Below are positions 1 to 7,354 of a DNA stretch of 16,090 nucleotides, piece by piece. The notes under the pieces were generated by a model. That model had not been told where the DNA came from and ran no database searches. It was given only the letters and a program-made list of their open reading frames with translations. A program made the translations under genes and the position numbers. The stretch is from contig JAFAMK010000257.1 in the NCBI GenBank assembly GCA_019233415.1, positions 1-16,090 on the forward strand, written 5' to 3'. This stretch comes from Vulcanimicrobiota bacterium (lineage in GTDB: Bacteria > Vulcanimicrobiota > Vulcanimicrobiia > Vulcanimicrobiales > Vulcanimicrobiaceae). Within the stretch, counting starts at the first letter, position 1. Every line of letters begins with the position of its first letter.

Positions 1-1
1 T

Positions 2-1207
2 CGTCCGGCGAGCGTCTTCCGTTCTTCTGCATTCGCCCGCTTCTATGCGGGACAAGCGTTCAGCTACCTCGGCGGCGGGCTTCGGACACTCGCGATCCCG
101 CTGCTCGTCTTCCGGCTGACCGGGTCGGGACAGGCGCTCGGGCTGACGTGGGGGCTCGAGCTGCTGCCCTATGCGTTCGTCAGCTTGATTGCCGGCTCGC
201 TCGGCGACCGGGTCGACCGTCGGCGGCTCATGCTCGTGTGCGACGCGTTGCGGTTCGTCGTTATGGCGCTGTTCACGGTGCTGTTCGCGACGGGGCACCT
301 TGCGCTGTGGATGATCTACGTCGGCGTGCTCGTCCTCGCCATCGGCGGCTCGATCTTCCTCGGCGCGCAGACGGCGTCGATTCCGTTTCTGCTCGGCAAG
401 GACCGCGCGAAGGCGGCGGTCGCCGCGTTGCAGGCGACGGAGCAGAGCGTCGGGCTCATCGCGCCGCCGGTCGGCGGGATGCTGTTCGCGATCGTCGGGC
501 CGCTGCCGGCGCTCGCCGTGAACGCGGTCACCTATCTGACGTCGCAGGTTGCGATCGCGTCTGTGCGTACGTTCGGACCCGAGGAGCCGTCCGGGCTGCC
601 GTCGCTGCGCGAAGTCGCCGCCGACGTCGCGACCGGCTGGCGCTTTCTGTGGGACGACCGCGCAATGCGGCTGCTCTCGCTCGCGAGCGGCGTCGCGAAC
701 TTCCTCGGCTCGATCGGATTCGTCACGCTGATCCCGTATTTCAAGCGCGCGTTCGGGACCGGCGACCATGTCATCGGACTTGCGTTCGGATGCTTCGCGG
801 CGGCGACCGCGCTTGGGTGCTTCATCGCGGGGCGCACGCACTGGCCGACCGGACCGGCGCTGATCGTCGCGTATCTCGCCGACGGGATCGGGTGGCTGCC
901 GCTGCCGTGGACGAACTCGTTGGCTCTCGCGGTCGGCGGCGTGTCGTTTTCGGGGGTGTGCGCGGGTTTCTTCGTCACGAACATCGTCGCGTGGCGGATG
1001 CGGGTCATCCCCGAGGACCTCACCGGGCGCGTCTTCGGCGTCGCGCGGCTTCTCGTGCTTGTCGGCATCCTGCCCGGCTCGCTCTTGGGCGGCTGGTGCG
1101 CCGACCATCTCGGCGTCCGCACGACGATGCTGATCTCCGCGATCGGCTACTTCGTGTTCACGTTCGTGATCGCCGCGTCGCCGACGATCCGTGCCGAACG
1201 GCGATGA
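2..1207 (+). CDS. MFS exporter, DHA3/MFS_3-like (5'-truncated by window edge)
   Basis: The reading frame is open from the first bases of the window and gives at least 401 residues, so the true start lies upstream. The first internal TTG (185) would remove the first two membrane helices and is not the real start. The N-terminus (FARFYAGQAFSYLGGG, then ALGLTWGLELLPYAF) has the DHA3 exporter layout. It is followed by the MFS loop 2-3 signature GSLGDRVDRRRL at about residues 66-77. A central stretch (KAAVAALQATEQSVGLIAPPVGG) matches the equivalent DHA3 segment. The protein is hydrophobic with about 12 predicted membrane helices and presumably uses the proton gradient to export a small molecule or drug; the substrate cannot be told. 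It converges with mtnC across a large inverted repeat. Family assignment is secure; substrate is unknown. Confidence 0.88.
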   Translation, partial: RPASVFRSSAFARFYAGQAFSYLGGGLRTLAIPLLVFRLTGSGQALGLTWGLELLPYAFVSLIAGSLGDRVDRRRLMLVCDALRFVVMALFTVLFATGHLALWMIYVGVLVLAIGGSIFLGAQTASIPFLLGKDRAKAAVAALQATEQSVGLIAPPVGGMLFAIVGPLPALAVNAVTYLTSQVAIASVRTFGPEEPSGLPSLREVAADVATGWRFLWDDRAMRLLSLASGVANFLGSIGFVTLIPYFKRAFGTGDHVIGLAFGCFAAATALGCFIAGRTHWPTGPALIVAYLADGIGWLPLPWTNSLALAVGGVSFSGVCAGFFVTNIVAWRMRVIPEDLTGRVFGVARLLVLVGILPGSLLGGWCADHLGVRTTMLISAIGYFVFTFVIAASPTIRAERR

Positions 1208-1208
1208 C

Positions 1209-1318
1209 GCTCGTCCTTCGACAAGCTCGTCCTTCGACAAGCTCAGGATGACGGGAGCACGCTCGGGGCGCCCTTCCCCCCCGTCATCCTGAGCTTGTCG
1301 AAGGACGAGCTTGTCGAA
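1209..1318. terminator. Large inverted repeat with tandem duplication between convergent genes
   Basis: Positions 1217-1255 and 1280-1318 are perfect 39-bp reverse complements separated by a 24-nt loop. The left side begins with a 16-bp unit (GCTCGTCCTTCGACAA) repeated head to tail at 1209-1224 and 1225-1240. The core, CCTTCGACAAGCTCAGGATG, is a dispersed intergenic sequence I have seen in many unrelated GC-rich bacteria. It sits 9 bp past one stop codon and 8 bp from the other, as expected of a bidirectional terminator or mRNA 3'-end stabiliser. There is no clear T-run, so intrinsic termination is an inference. Confidence 0.75.
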
Positions 1319-1326
1319 AGGGGCGC

Positions 1327-2040
1327 TTAGCGCAGGACGACGTCGAGCTGGTCGAAGCTAAGGGCGCTCGCGTGCGTGGTCGTTGCGTTGGGCGGCGTGT
1401 CGGCGGGGCGCAGCATTCGCACCGTCTGCAGACCGATCGCACGCGCAGCGTCCAGTTCCGCGTCGACGTCGCTCAAGAACAGCACATCATTCGGTGCCAG
1501 GCCGATTGCTTCAACGATCGCCGCGTATGAGCTGGGTTCGCGTTTGGGGCCGGTTGTCGTGTCGAAGTGACCGGTGAAGAGCGCCAGGAGATCGCCTTGG
1601 TCGCTGAACGCGAAGAGGGTCTTCTGCGCTTCGATTGAGCCGGAGGAGTAGACGTACAGGTGCAGGCCGGCGGCGTGCCAGCGGCGTAGGCCGGCGGCGG
1701 CGTCGGGGTAGACGTGGCCGCGCAGGCCGGTGTGTTCGTAGCCGTCGGCCCAGATGAGGCCTTGCAGCGTTTTCAGCGGGGTGACTTTGAGGTCGTTGCG
1801 CAGCCAGTGGTGCAGGTGCGCGAGGATCGTTGCATCGTCGGCGTCCGGTTCCTCGCCGGCGACGGCGGCGGCCTCGCGCATCGCTTGCGCGACGTCCGGT
1901 TCGGCGCGGTGTGCGGCGACGTACGCGTCGAGGTGCTCGTCGGCGTACGGAAAGAGCACGTCGTGCACGAACGCGATCGTGCTCGTCGTTCCTTCGATGT
2001 CGAGCAGGACGGCGCGCGCGGCGATGCGCGTCGTCGTCAC
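1327..2040 (-). CDS. mtnC: Acireductone synthase / enolase-phosphatase E1
   Basis: This 237-residue HAD-superfamily protein converts 2,3-diketo-5-methylthiopentyl-1-phosphate to the acireductone in two steps, enolisation then dephosphorylation, in cytosolic methionine salvage. All HAD motifs are visible: motif I as DIEGTT (D14, E16), the form specific to this family; motif II as YSSGS (131-135); motif III lysine K166; motif IV as SDVDAE (D191, D193). Length is typical for bacterial MtnC. The start is GTG. Its neighbour mtnD stops one base upstream of this GTG, so translation is probably coupled; a separate Shine-Dalgarno is weak. It is the last gene of mtnB-mtnD-mtnC and the inverted repeat follows its stop. 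Confidence 0.95.
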   Translation of the reverse strand: MTTTRIAARAVLLDIEGTTSTIAFVHDVLFPYADEHLDAYVAAHRAEPDVAQAMREAAAVAGEEPDADDATILAHLHHWLRNDLKVTPLKTLQGLIWADGYEHTGLRGHVYPDAAAGLRRWHAAGLHLYVYSSGSIEAQKTLFAFSDQGDLLALFTGHFDTTTGPKREPSSYAAIVEAIGLAPNDVLFLSDVDAELDAARAIGLQTVRMLRPADTPPNATTTHASALSFDQLDVVLR

Positions 2041-2041
2041 G

Positions 2042-2599
2042 CTACTCGTACTTCGGGAAGCACGAGGCGATCGGATCGCCCGTATAGTGCGCGACCCAAC
2101 CGTCGGGATTGACGAACAGGCGAATCGCGGCGAACTCCGGCGCCGGCCCCATGTCGAACCAGTGCGGCGTGTTCGCCGGCACCGAGAGCAGGTCGCCGCG
2201 CGTGCAGATCATCTGGAAGACGTTGCCGTTCAGGCGCAGGTAGAACGACGCGCTGCCCTCGACGAAGAAGCGGACTTCGTCCTCGGTGTGCGTGTGCTCG
2301 CTGAGAAACTTCTCGCGCAATGCCGGAATGTTCGGCGTCGTGCGGCCGACGCGGACGACGTCGACCGTCGTATAGCCGTACTCGCGCTTCAGCCGTTCGA
2401 TGTCGGCGGCGTACGCGGCGATGATCGCTTCCTGGTCGGACTCGGCCGTCAGCGGCGCGCTCGCGTCCCACTGCTCGAAGACGACGCCCTCGGCGCCTAA
2501 GAGCCGCGTGATTTCCGCGCGGTCCGTCGTGTCGATCTGCGGCTTCGCCGGGTTGGTGTCGGCGTAGACGCGGAGCGTCGAGGCGAGCGTCGTCTTCAT
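2042..2599 (-). CDS. mtnD: Acireductone dioxygenase (cupin)
   Basis: A 185-residue cupin that oxidises acireductone with O2, giving the 2-keto acid precursor of methionine plus formate (Fe form), or an off-pathway product and CO (Ni form). The metal ligands are seen in EHTHTEDEVRFF: H102, H104 and E108, with H146 in TPHWF. Their spacing is identical to the H96/H98/E102/H140 set of the Klebsiella enzyme. Iron versus nickel cannot be read from sequence. The ATG start has a GGAG six bases upstream and overlaps the mtnB stop in an ATGA, so the two are co-translated. This gene passes its product on to a transaminase that is not in the window. Confidence 0.96.
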   Translation of the reverse strand: MKTTLASTLRVYADTNPAKPQIDTTDRAEITRLLGAEGVVFEQWDASAPLTAESDQEAIIAAYAADIERLKREYGYTTVDVVRVGRTTPNIPALREKFLSEHTHTEDEVRFFVEGSASFYLRLNGNVFQMICTRGDLLSVPANTPHWFDMGPAPEFAAIRLFVNPDGWVAHYTGDPIASCFPKYE

Positions 2600-3213
2600 C
2601 GCAGTCTCCGTTCTTCGAGGTGGCAGGCGAGGAGGAACTCCAGCCCTTCGACGTGGCGGCGCGCATCGGCTGCCGTCGCGCCCCAGGCGTAGAGGCCGTG
2701 TCCGGCCAGCAGGTAGCCGGGAACGGCGGCGGCGGCGCCGAGCCGCGCCTCGATCGCGGCGGCGAGCCGAACGGTGTCTTGGTCGTTCGCGAAAACCGGA
2801 ATCTCGACGACGCTCTCGTGCGTGCGCAGCCCGATCGCTTTGTGCATCTCGAAGCCGTCGGTCCGCACCACGCCGGCGCGCTCGTCGAGTCGCGAGAGCA
2901 CGGTCGAGGCGACCGTGTGGACGTGGAAGATCGCGCCGATCGCCGCATCGGTACGATAGCGCGCGAGGTGCAGCGGCGTCTCCGCCGACATGCCCGCCGG
3001 AATCGGCGCGTCGAGCGCGAGGACGGCGAGGTCGGCCGCGCCGATTGCGCCCTTGTCGATCCCGCTGCGCGTCACGGCGGCGTGGCCCGCGTCGACGCGG
3101 CGCGAGAAGTTGCCCGCGGTCGCCGGAACCCAGCCGCGCGCGGCCGCGAAGCGGCCAAACGCCGCGATCTCCTCGACCACGCCAGGGGGCGCGGTTGGCA
3201 GCACCACCGTCAC
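2596..3213 (-). CDS. mtnB: Methylthioribulose-1-phosphate dehydratase (class II aldolase fold)
   Basis: About 205 residues, cytosolic zinc enzyme that dehydrates 5-methylthioribulose-1-phosphate to the diketone used by MtnC. Seen: the phosphate-binding start ATAGNFSRR (31-39), SGIDKG (50-55), zinc ligands H97 and H99 in HVHT and H172 in AGHGLYAWG, and E122 in FEMHK, aligning with the catalytic glutamate (E139) of human APIP. It is first in the operon, with mtnD and mtnC behind it. The isomerase MtnA and the kinase or nucleosidase steps are not in the window. The longest frame starts at GTG 3213, but that codon lies inside a GAGGTGA Shine-Dalgarno; GTG 3207 or 3204 (two or three codons in) is better placed. 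Confidence 0.95.
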   Translation of the reverse strand: MTVVLPTAPPGVVEEIAAFGRFAAARGWVPATAGNFSRRVDAGHAAVTRSGIDKGAIGAADLAVLALDAPIPAGMSAETPLHLARYRTDAAIGAIFHVHTVASTVLSRLDERAGVVRTDGFEMHKAIGLRTHESVVEIPVFANDQDTVRLAAAIEARLGAAAAVPGYLLAGHGLYAWGATAADARRHVEGLEFLLACHLEERRLR

Positions 3214-3216
3214 CTC
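3210..3216 (-). promoter_or_regulatory. Ribosome binding site that shifts the mtnB start
   Basis: On the minus strand GAGGTGA (3216-3210) matches seven bases of the usual anti-Shine-Dalgarno. It overlaps the first in-frame GTG (3213) and lies 5 nt before the GTG at 3204, so initiation at 3204 (or 3207) is favoured. Confidence 0.55.
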
Positions 3217-3256
3217 ATGCCGAACCCGGCGGCATGGCTTCGAGGTTGCACCTCTC

Positions 3257-3607
3257 GTGAAGGACGACCGCGTCCGCGACGAGCGTGTCCTGGTCTACTC
3301 GACCGACGGCAGCCTCCCGCTCCCCAAGCCCGCGCCGCGCAAGCCTCAACCGCAGCCGGCGGGCCGCGCGATGCCGGACGACGGCGTCGTGCGCGTCGCG
3401 CGCGAGCGGCGCAAGGCCAGCGCCGTCACCGTCGTCCACGGCCTCGCCGGGGGCGAGGTCGAGGCGCTCGGCAAGGAGCTGAAGCGCCTGTGCGGGACCG
3501 GCGGCACCGCGAAGAACGGGGTCGTCGAGCTGCAGGGCGACCATCGCGACAAGGTCGTCGCGTACTTCGAGGAACGCGGCCGCCGCGTCAAACGCGCCGG
3601 CGGGTAG
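3257..3607 (+). CDS. eIF1/SUI1-family translation factor (YciH-like)
   Basis: A 116-residue protein from GTG 3257, the only sensible start in this frame near the VLVYSTDGS segment that opens bacterial YciH proteins; GAGG lies 11 nt before it. Residues 20-50 are a Pro/Arg-rich low-complexity linker. Residues 54-116 are the SUI1 fold: ASAVTVVHGL, then LKRLCGTGGTAKNG, VVELQGDHRDKV and a final RRVKRAGG, all matching YciH residue for residue in type. SUI1 proteins bind the small ribosomal subunit and, in archaea and eukaryotes, check start-codon choice; the bacterial role is less clear. It is divergent from mtnB (43 bp apart) and its TAG overlaps the GTG of the permease downstream (TAGTG), so the two form one transcript. 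Confidence 0.88.
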   Translation: MKDDRVRDERVLVYSTDGSLPLPKPAPRKPQPQPAGRAMPDDGVVRVARERRKASAVTVVHGLAGGEVEALGKELKRLCGTGGTAKNGVVELQGDHRDKVVAYFEERGRRVKRAGG

Positions 3608-4371
3608 TGCTCGACCTTCCTCACCTCGCGCTGTTCGTCGCGCTGGGCGCGGTGCTCGGCGCGCTCGGCGGCCTGTTCGGGATCGGCGGCGGGCTGATCG
3701 CGATCCCCGTGCTCGGGCTCTTCTTCGGGCTCGACCAGCAGCACGCGCAGGGGACGTCGCTGGTGATGGTCACGCCGAACGTGTTGGTCGGGCTGCGCGG
3801 CTACGCGCGGCGCGGCAGCGTCGACAAACGCGTCGCGGTGCTGCTGGCGGCATGCGCGGTGTCGTTCACCGCGCTCGGCGCACTCTACGCGACGCGCATT
3901 GCCGGACCGGGTTTGCGCATCGCGTTCGGCGCGTTCGCGGCGCTGATCGCGCTGTATTTCATCGTCGAAACGCTGCGCACAGGCGCGAACGGCGATGCAC
4001 CGCGCCGTCCGCGTCTGGCGTGGGGATGGACAGGCGTCGTCGGTGCGCTCGGCGGCGTCGTCTCAGGGTTTTTCAGCGTTGGCGGCGCGATCTTCGCCGT
4101 GCCGGTTCTCACGCTGCTGTTCGGCTACGCGCAGGCCGCTGCGCAAGGGCTTGCGCTCGCACTCGTCGCGCCCGGCGCGCTGGTCGGGCTCGTCACCTAC
4201 GCGCTCGCCGGCGACGTCGACTGGGCGATCGGGATCCCGCTCGCCGTCGGCGGGACCCCGTGCGTGCGCTTCGGCGTCGCGCTCGCCCATCGCTTGCCGG
4301 ACCGCGCCTTACGGCTGCTGTTCGGCGTGCTGCTCGTCGCCGCGTCGGCGGCGCTGCTCGTCAAACGCTAG
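3607..4371 (+). CDS. TSUP-family (TauE/SafE) membrane permease
   Basis: 254 residues with eight or so predicted membrane helices, in the two-repeat layout of the TauE/SafE family (DUF81), which carries sulfite, sulfonates or other organosulfur anions out of or into cells. The two repeat signatures are GGLFGIGGG (21-29) and GGVVSGFFSVGGA (149-161). The GTG start overlaps the SUI1 stop by one base. Its upstream open frame extends much further (to about 2620) but that part is antisense to mtnB and not protein-like. Substrate is unknown; the nearby sulfur metabolism (methionine salvage) is suggestive only. Its stop shares a CTAG with the stop of the opposite-strand gene. Confidence 0.85.
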   Translation: MLDLPHLALFVALGAVLGALGGLFGIGGGLIAIPVLGLFFGLDQQHAQGTSLVMVTPNVLVGLRGYARRGSVDKRVAVLLAACAVSFTALGALYATRIAGPGLRIAFGAFAALIALYFIVETLRTGANGDAPRRPRLAWGWTGVVGALGGVVSGFFSVGGAIFAVPVLTLLFGYAQAAAQGLALALVAPGALVGLVTYALAGDVDWAIGIPLAVGGTPCVRFGVALAHRLPDRALRLLFGVLLVAASAALLVKR

Positions 4372-4775
4372 CCGGGGATCGTGAACGTGTAGGTGTGCGA
4401 GCCCGGTTGGCGCAGCGCAGGATCGCGCGACGCGTCGTCCTGCACGACGACGACGTTGCGGAAGTTGTTCCGCGTCGGCGCGAAGGCGACTTTGAAATCG
4501 AGCCGCTGCACCGGCTGATCCCACCTGACGGTCAGCGAGTTGAGGCCGGTATGAACCACGCCCGTGACGTCGCCGTAGGCGACGCGCCGGAAGTGGTCGA
4601 CCTGCTGCCCGTTCAGGTCCACCTCGACGCCCCTTTCGGGTGCCATGTTCTTCAAGATGGTGATCGGCCCGTTCGCATCGGTCCCCGTCTCACTCGGTGC
4701 CTGCTGCGCGGTCGCCGTCCCGCCTGCCAGGGCCGCCATCGTGGCCGCGGCTGTGAGCATTTTCAACGTACGCAT
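4368..4775 (-). CDS. Secreted protein of unknown function, small beta-rich domain
   Basis: I do not recognise this 135-residue protein. It starts at ATG with AAGGA six bases upstream. A clear Sec signal peptide is present: basic MRTLK, hydrophobic stretch to about residue 20, and ATA before Q24 as the cleavage site. The mature part (about 112 residues) has alternating hydrophobic strands such as LTVRWDQP, RLDFKVAFA and TYTFTIPG, suggesting an Ig-like or beta-sandwich fold, without cysteines or a lipobox. It is probably periplasmic or extracellular. It is monocistronic, divergent from the methyltransferase at 4859 and convergent with the permease, whose stop codon it overlaps by four bases. 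Confidence 0.75.
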   Translation of the reverse strand: MRTLKMLTAAATMAALAGGTATAQQAPSETGTDANGPITILKNMAPERGVEVDLNGQQVDHFRRVAYGDVTGVVHTGLNSLTVRWDQPVQRLDFKVAFAPTRNNFRNVVVVQDDASRDPALRQPGSHTYTFTIPG

Positions 4776-4858
4776 AGGGTCCTTGTACCCATCCGGCAGA
4801 ACCCGCCTCAGCGCCGCCCGTGCAACCTGGTAGGCGACCGTGCGCGTCTGGCGTACTG

Positions 4859-6127
4859 ATGCCGACGATGCAGACGACCGAGGAAACGACCGCGGCCGCC
4901 GCGCCGCAGGCGACCCCCGCGCCGGGTCCGCGTTCGCTCGCGGCGCGCAAGATCAGCGCCCTCGTCGAGCGCGCGGTTGCCGAGAGCGGAATCTCGTGCG
5001 CGGTGCGGCTCGCCTCCGGCGAGGAGCTGCGCTTCGGTACCGGCGAGCCGCAGTTCACCGTCACGTTCCACAGCGACAAGCCGCTGCTCGGCGCGCTGAC
5101 CGAGATCGGCCTGGGCGAGGCGTACATTCGCGGCGAGTTCGACCTCGACGGCGACATGTACGCGATGCAGGAGGTGCGCAAGCTGCTCAACGCGCGCGCG
5201 CACGCCGGCGTCTTCCTCGGCTTTTTGTGGCAGCTGTTCGTGATGCCGGCGACGTGGGTCAACAAGCGCGCGATCGCCAAGCACTACCAGCTCGGCGACG
5301 ACTTCTATCTCACGTTCATGGATACGAAGTACCGCTTCTACTCGCAGTGCCTGTACCACCGCGACGACGAGACGCTCGAAGAAGCCGCGGAGCACAAGCT
5401 GGAGTCGATGTGGAACGGCCTGCAGCTGAAGCCGGGAATGCGGCTGCTCGACATCGGCGGCGGCTGGGGCGGCGTGCACGAGTACTGCGGCCCGCGCGGC
5501 GTCAGCGTCACCTCGCTCACCATCGCGCAGGACTCGTTCGACTACATCACGCGCCTCGACCAGCGGCTCGGACTCGACCACTGCACGGTGAAGCTCGAAG
5601 ACTTCCTCGTGCACCGCCCGGCCGAAACGTACGACGCGGTCGTCATCTACGGCGTCATCGAGCACATCCCGTACTACCGCCGCTTCGCGGCGCGGCTGTG
5701 GGACGTGCTCAAGCCCGGGGGGCGGTTCTACCTCGACGCGTCGGCGAGCATCGAGAAGTTCGACGCGAGCGATTTCACGCGCCGTTACATCTGGCCGGGC
5801 TCGCACGCGTTCCTGTGCCTGCAGGACATCGTCCAGGAGCTGCTCTACCACGGGCTCGACGTCGTCGAGACGAAGAACGAGACGCACGACTACGACCTGA
5901 CGATGCGCGCGTGGGCCGAGCGCTTCGACGCGCACAAGGACATGATCGTCGCCAAGTGGGGCACGGAAATCTTCCGCATCTGGCGGCTCTACTTGTGGAC
6001 CGGCGCGTACGGCTTCCACGCCGACGAGCTGCAGGCGTACCACCTCGTCGCGGTGCGCCGTCCCGACCGCGGCCCGCGCCCGAGCGTGCTCAAGCGCGCG
6101 GTGCAGTTCGTTCGCGGCCTGAAGTGA
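4859..6127 (+). CDS. Cyclopropane-fatty-acid-synthase-family SAM methyltransferase
   Basis: 422 residues from ATG 4859; a longer GTG start (4820) adds only an unlikely 13 residues. After a low-complexity start, residues 40-115 resemble the N-terminal domain of long CFA synthases. KHYQLGDDFYLTFMD (141-155) and RDDETLEEAAEHKLE (168-182) are the family hallmarks, LDIGGGWGG (197-205) binds SAM, and YIWPGSHAF (310-318) matches the YIFPxG region. Such enzymes act on unsaturated phospholipid chains at the membrane. Odd: the bicarbonate ligands of true cyclopropane synthases look altered. The YSCxYF cysteine position is Q163 (a cysteine follows at 164), and the LLH histidine after strand 5 is replaced (YLDASAS, 291-297). 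E268 and Y345 remain. A methyltransferase that adds a methyl branch or uses another lipid is possible. Confidence 0.85.
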   Translation: MPTMQTTEETTAAAAPQATPAPGPRSLAARKISALVERAVAESGISCAVRLASGEELRFGTGEPQFTVTFHSDKPLLGALTEIGLGEAYIRGEFDLDGDMYAMQEVRKLLNARAHAGVFLGFLWQLFVMPATWVNKRAIAKHYQLGDDFYLTFMDTKYRFYSQCLYHRDDETLEEAAEHKLESMWNGLQLKPGMRLLDIGGGWGGVHEYCGPRGVSVTSLTIAQDSFDYITRLDQRLGLDHCTVKLEDFLVHRPAETYDAVVIYGVIEHIPYYRRFAARLWDVLKPGGRFYLDASASIEKFDASDFTRRYIWPGSHAFLCLQDIVQELLYHGLDVVETKNETHDYDLTMRAWAERFDAHKDMIVAKWGTEIFRIWRLYLWTGAYGFHADELQAYHLVAVRRPDRGPRPSVLKRAVQFVRGLK

Positions 6128-6137
6128 TCGCGCGCGT

Positions 6138-7313
6138 TTGAGCGCGGCGCTCTCGCTCGCCGAGGCGCGCCGCATCGCGCTCGCGGCGCAGGGATTCGCC
6201 GATCCTGCGCCGCGCGGCGCGGTCGACCGGCGCCTGCTGCGGCGCATCTTCGCGCGCGTCGGCGTGCTCCAGATCGACAGCGTCAACGTCCTCGTGCGCT
6301 CGCACTATCTGCCGACGTTCTCGCGCCTGGGCGCGTACGACGTGGAGATGCTCGACCGCGAGGCGTACGGCCGCAAGCGCACGCTGTTCGAGTACTGGGG
6401 ACACATGGCGTCGCTGCTCCCGCTCGACTTGCACCCGTACTTCCGCTGGCGGATGGCGCGCGCGAAGCTTGGCGAGGGCACGTGGGGCCGGATCGCACGC
6501 GCGGTGCAGAAGGAGCCGAAGCTGCTCTACCGGCTGCGCGCGACGCTGGCCGAACGCGGCCCGCTCGCCGCAAGCGACTTCGAGGGCGCGCGCGGCACCG
6601 GCCCGTGGTGGGGCTGGAGCGACGTGAAGATCGGGCTCGAAGCGTTGTTCTGGGCCGGCGAGATCACGACGGCATACCGCCAGGGCTTCGAGCGTGTCTA
6701 CGACCTCACCGAACGCGTGCTGCCGCGTGAGATCCTCGACGCGCCGACGCCGAGCGAAGCGGACGCGCAGCGCGAATTGCTTCGCATCGCCGCGCGCTCG
6801 CTCGGGATCGCCTCCGAGCGCGACCTGCGCGACTACTTCCGACTGCCCCTCGCCGGCGCGCGCGCCGGCGTCGCGGAACTGGTCGACGCCGGCGAACTCG
6901 AGCGCGTGACCGTCGAAGGCCTACGCGGCCCGCGCTACCTCGTGCGCGACGCGCGGGTGCCGCGGCGCGTCGACGCCGTGGCGCTGCTCTCGCCGTTCGA
7001 CTCGCTCATCTGGGAGCGCGCGCGCACGAGCGAGCTGTTCGACTTCGACTTCCGGCTGGAAATCTACACACCACAGCACAAGCGCGTCCACGGCTACTAC
7101 GTGCTGCCGTTCCTCCTCGGTGAACGGCTGGTCGGGCGCGTCGACCTCAAGCACGACCGGCAGGCGCGCGTGCTGCGCGCACACGCGGTTCACCTCGAAC
7201 CGAAGCTCCGCGCCGCCGACGTCATGCCGCCGCTGCGCGAAGCGCTCGAACGCATGGCGGGCTGGCTGGGCGCCGAGCGCGTCGCGATTCCAAAAAGAAG
7301 AGACACCGCCTGA
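6138..7313 (+). CDS. YcaQ/AlkX-like DNA glycosylase (winged-helix, HTH_42)
   Basis: 391 residues starting at TTG, ten bases after the preceding stop, so probably co-transcribed with it. Members of this family (E. coli YcaQ, Streptomyces AlkZ) are DNA glycosylases with tandem winged helices that excise bulky alkylated bases and unhook interstrand crosslinks. The segment LQIDSVNVLVRSHYLP (44-59) holds the catalytic Q-hydrophobic-D motif (Q45, D47), the YcaQ subtype, rather than the QxQ of AlkZ. Also typical are FEYWGHMASLLP (about 84-95), LSPFDSLIWER and the C-terminal beta-barrel segment HGYYVLPFLLGERLVGRVDLK. Length matches the family. The physiological lesion is unknown. The last codons also contain the terminator of the opposite-strand gene. 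Confidence 0.88.
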   Translation: MSAALSLAEARRIALAAQGFADPAPRGAVDRRLLRRIFARVGVLQIDSVNVLVRSHYLPTFSRLGAYDVEMLDREAYGRKRTLFEYWGHMASLLPLDLHPYFRWRMARAKLGEGTWGRIARAVQKEPKLLYRLRATLAERGPLAASDFEGARGTGPWWGWSDVKIGLEALFWAGEITTAYRQGFERVYDLTERVLPREILDAPTPSEADAQRELLRIAARSLGIASERDLRDYFRLPLAGARAGVAELVDAGELERVTVEGLRGPRYLVRDARVPRRVDAVALLSPFDSLIWERARTSELFDFDFRLEIYTPQHKRVHGYYVLPFLLGERLVGRVDLKHDRQARVLRAHAVHLEPKLRAADVMPPLREALERMAGWLGAERVAIPKRRDTA

Positions 7314-7319
7314 GCGGTG
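7292..7319 (-). terminator. Intrinsic terminator of the glycine-zipper gene, inside the end of the glycosylase gene
   Basis: Read on the minus strand, a six-base stem (CACCGC/GCGGTG, 7319-7314 with 7309-7304, loop of four) is followed by TCTCTTCTTTTT. This lies 36 bp past the stop at 7355 and covers the final codons and stop of the plus-strand gene. Stem is short, T tract is good. Confidence 0.65.
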
Positions 7320-7354
7320 CCTCGCCTGTTCGTCTTGCGGGGGAGACGAAATCT

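Noticed and set aside
2620..4371. Apparent 583-residue plus-strand protein ending in the permease
   Set aside because: The N-terminal 330 residues are antisense to mtnB and out of frame with the SUI1 gene. The permease begins at GTG 3607 with TM1 directly after.
4808..6286. Minus-strand open frame of 492 codons
   Set aside because: Antisense to the CFA-family gene, rich in Arg/Val/Glu and without family motifs; GC-rich third-position bias explains it.
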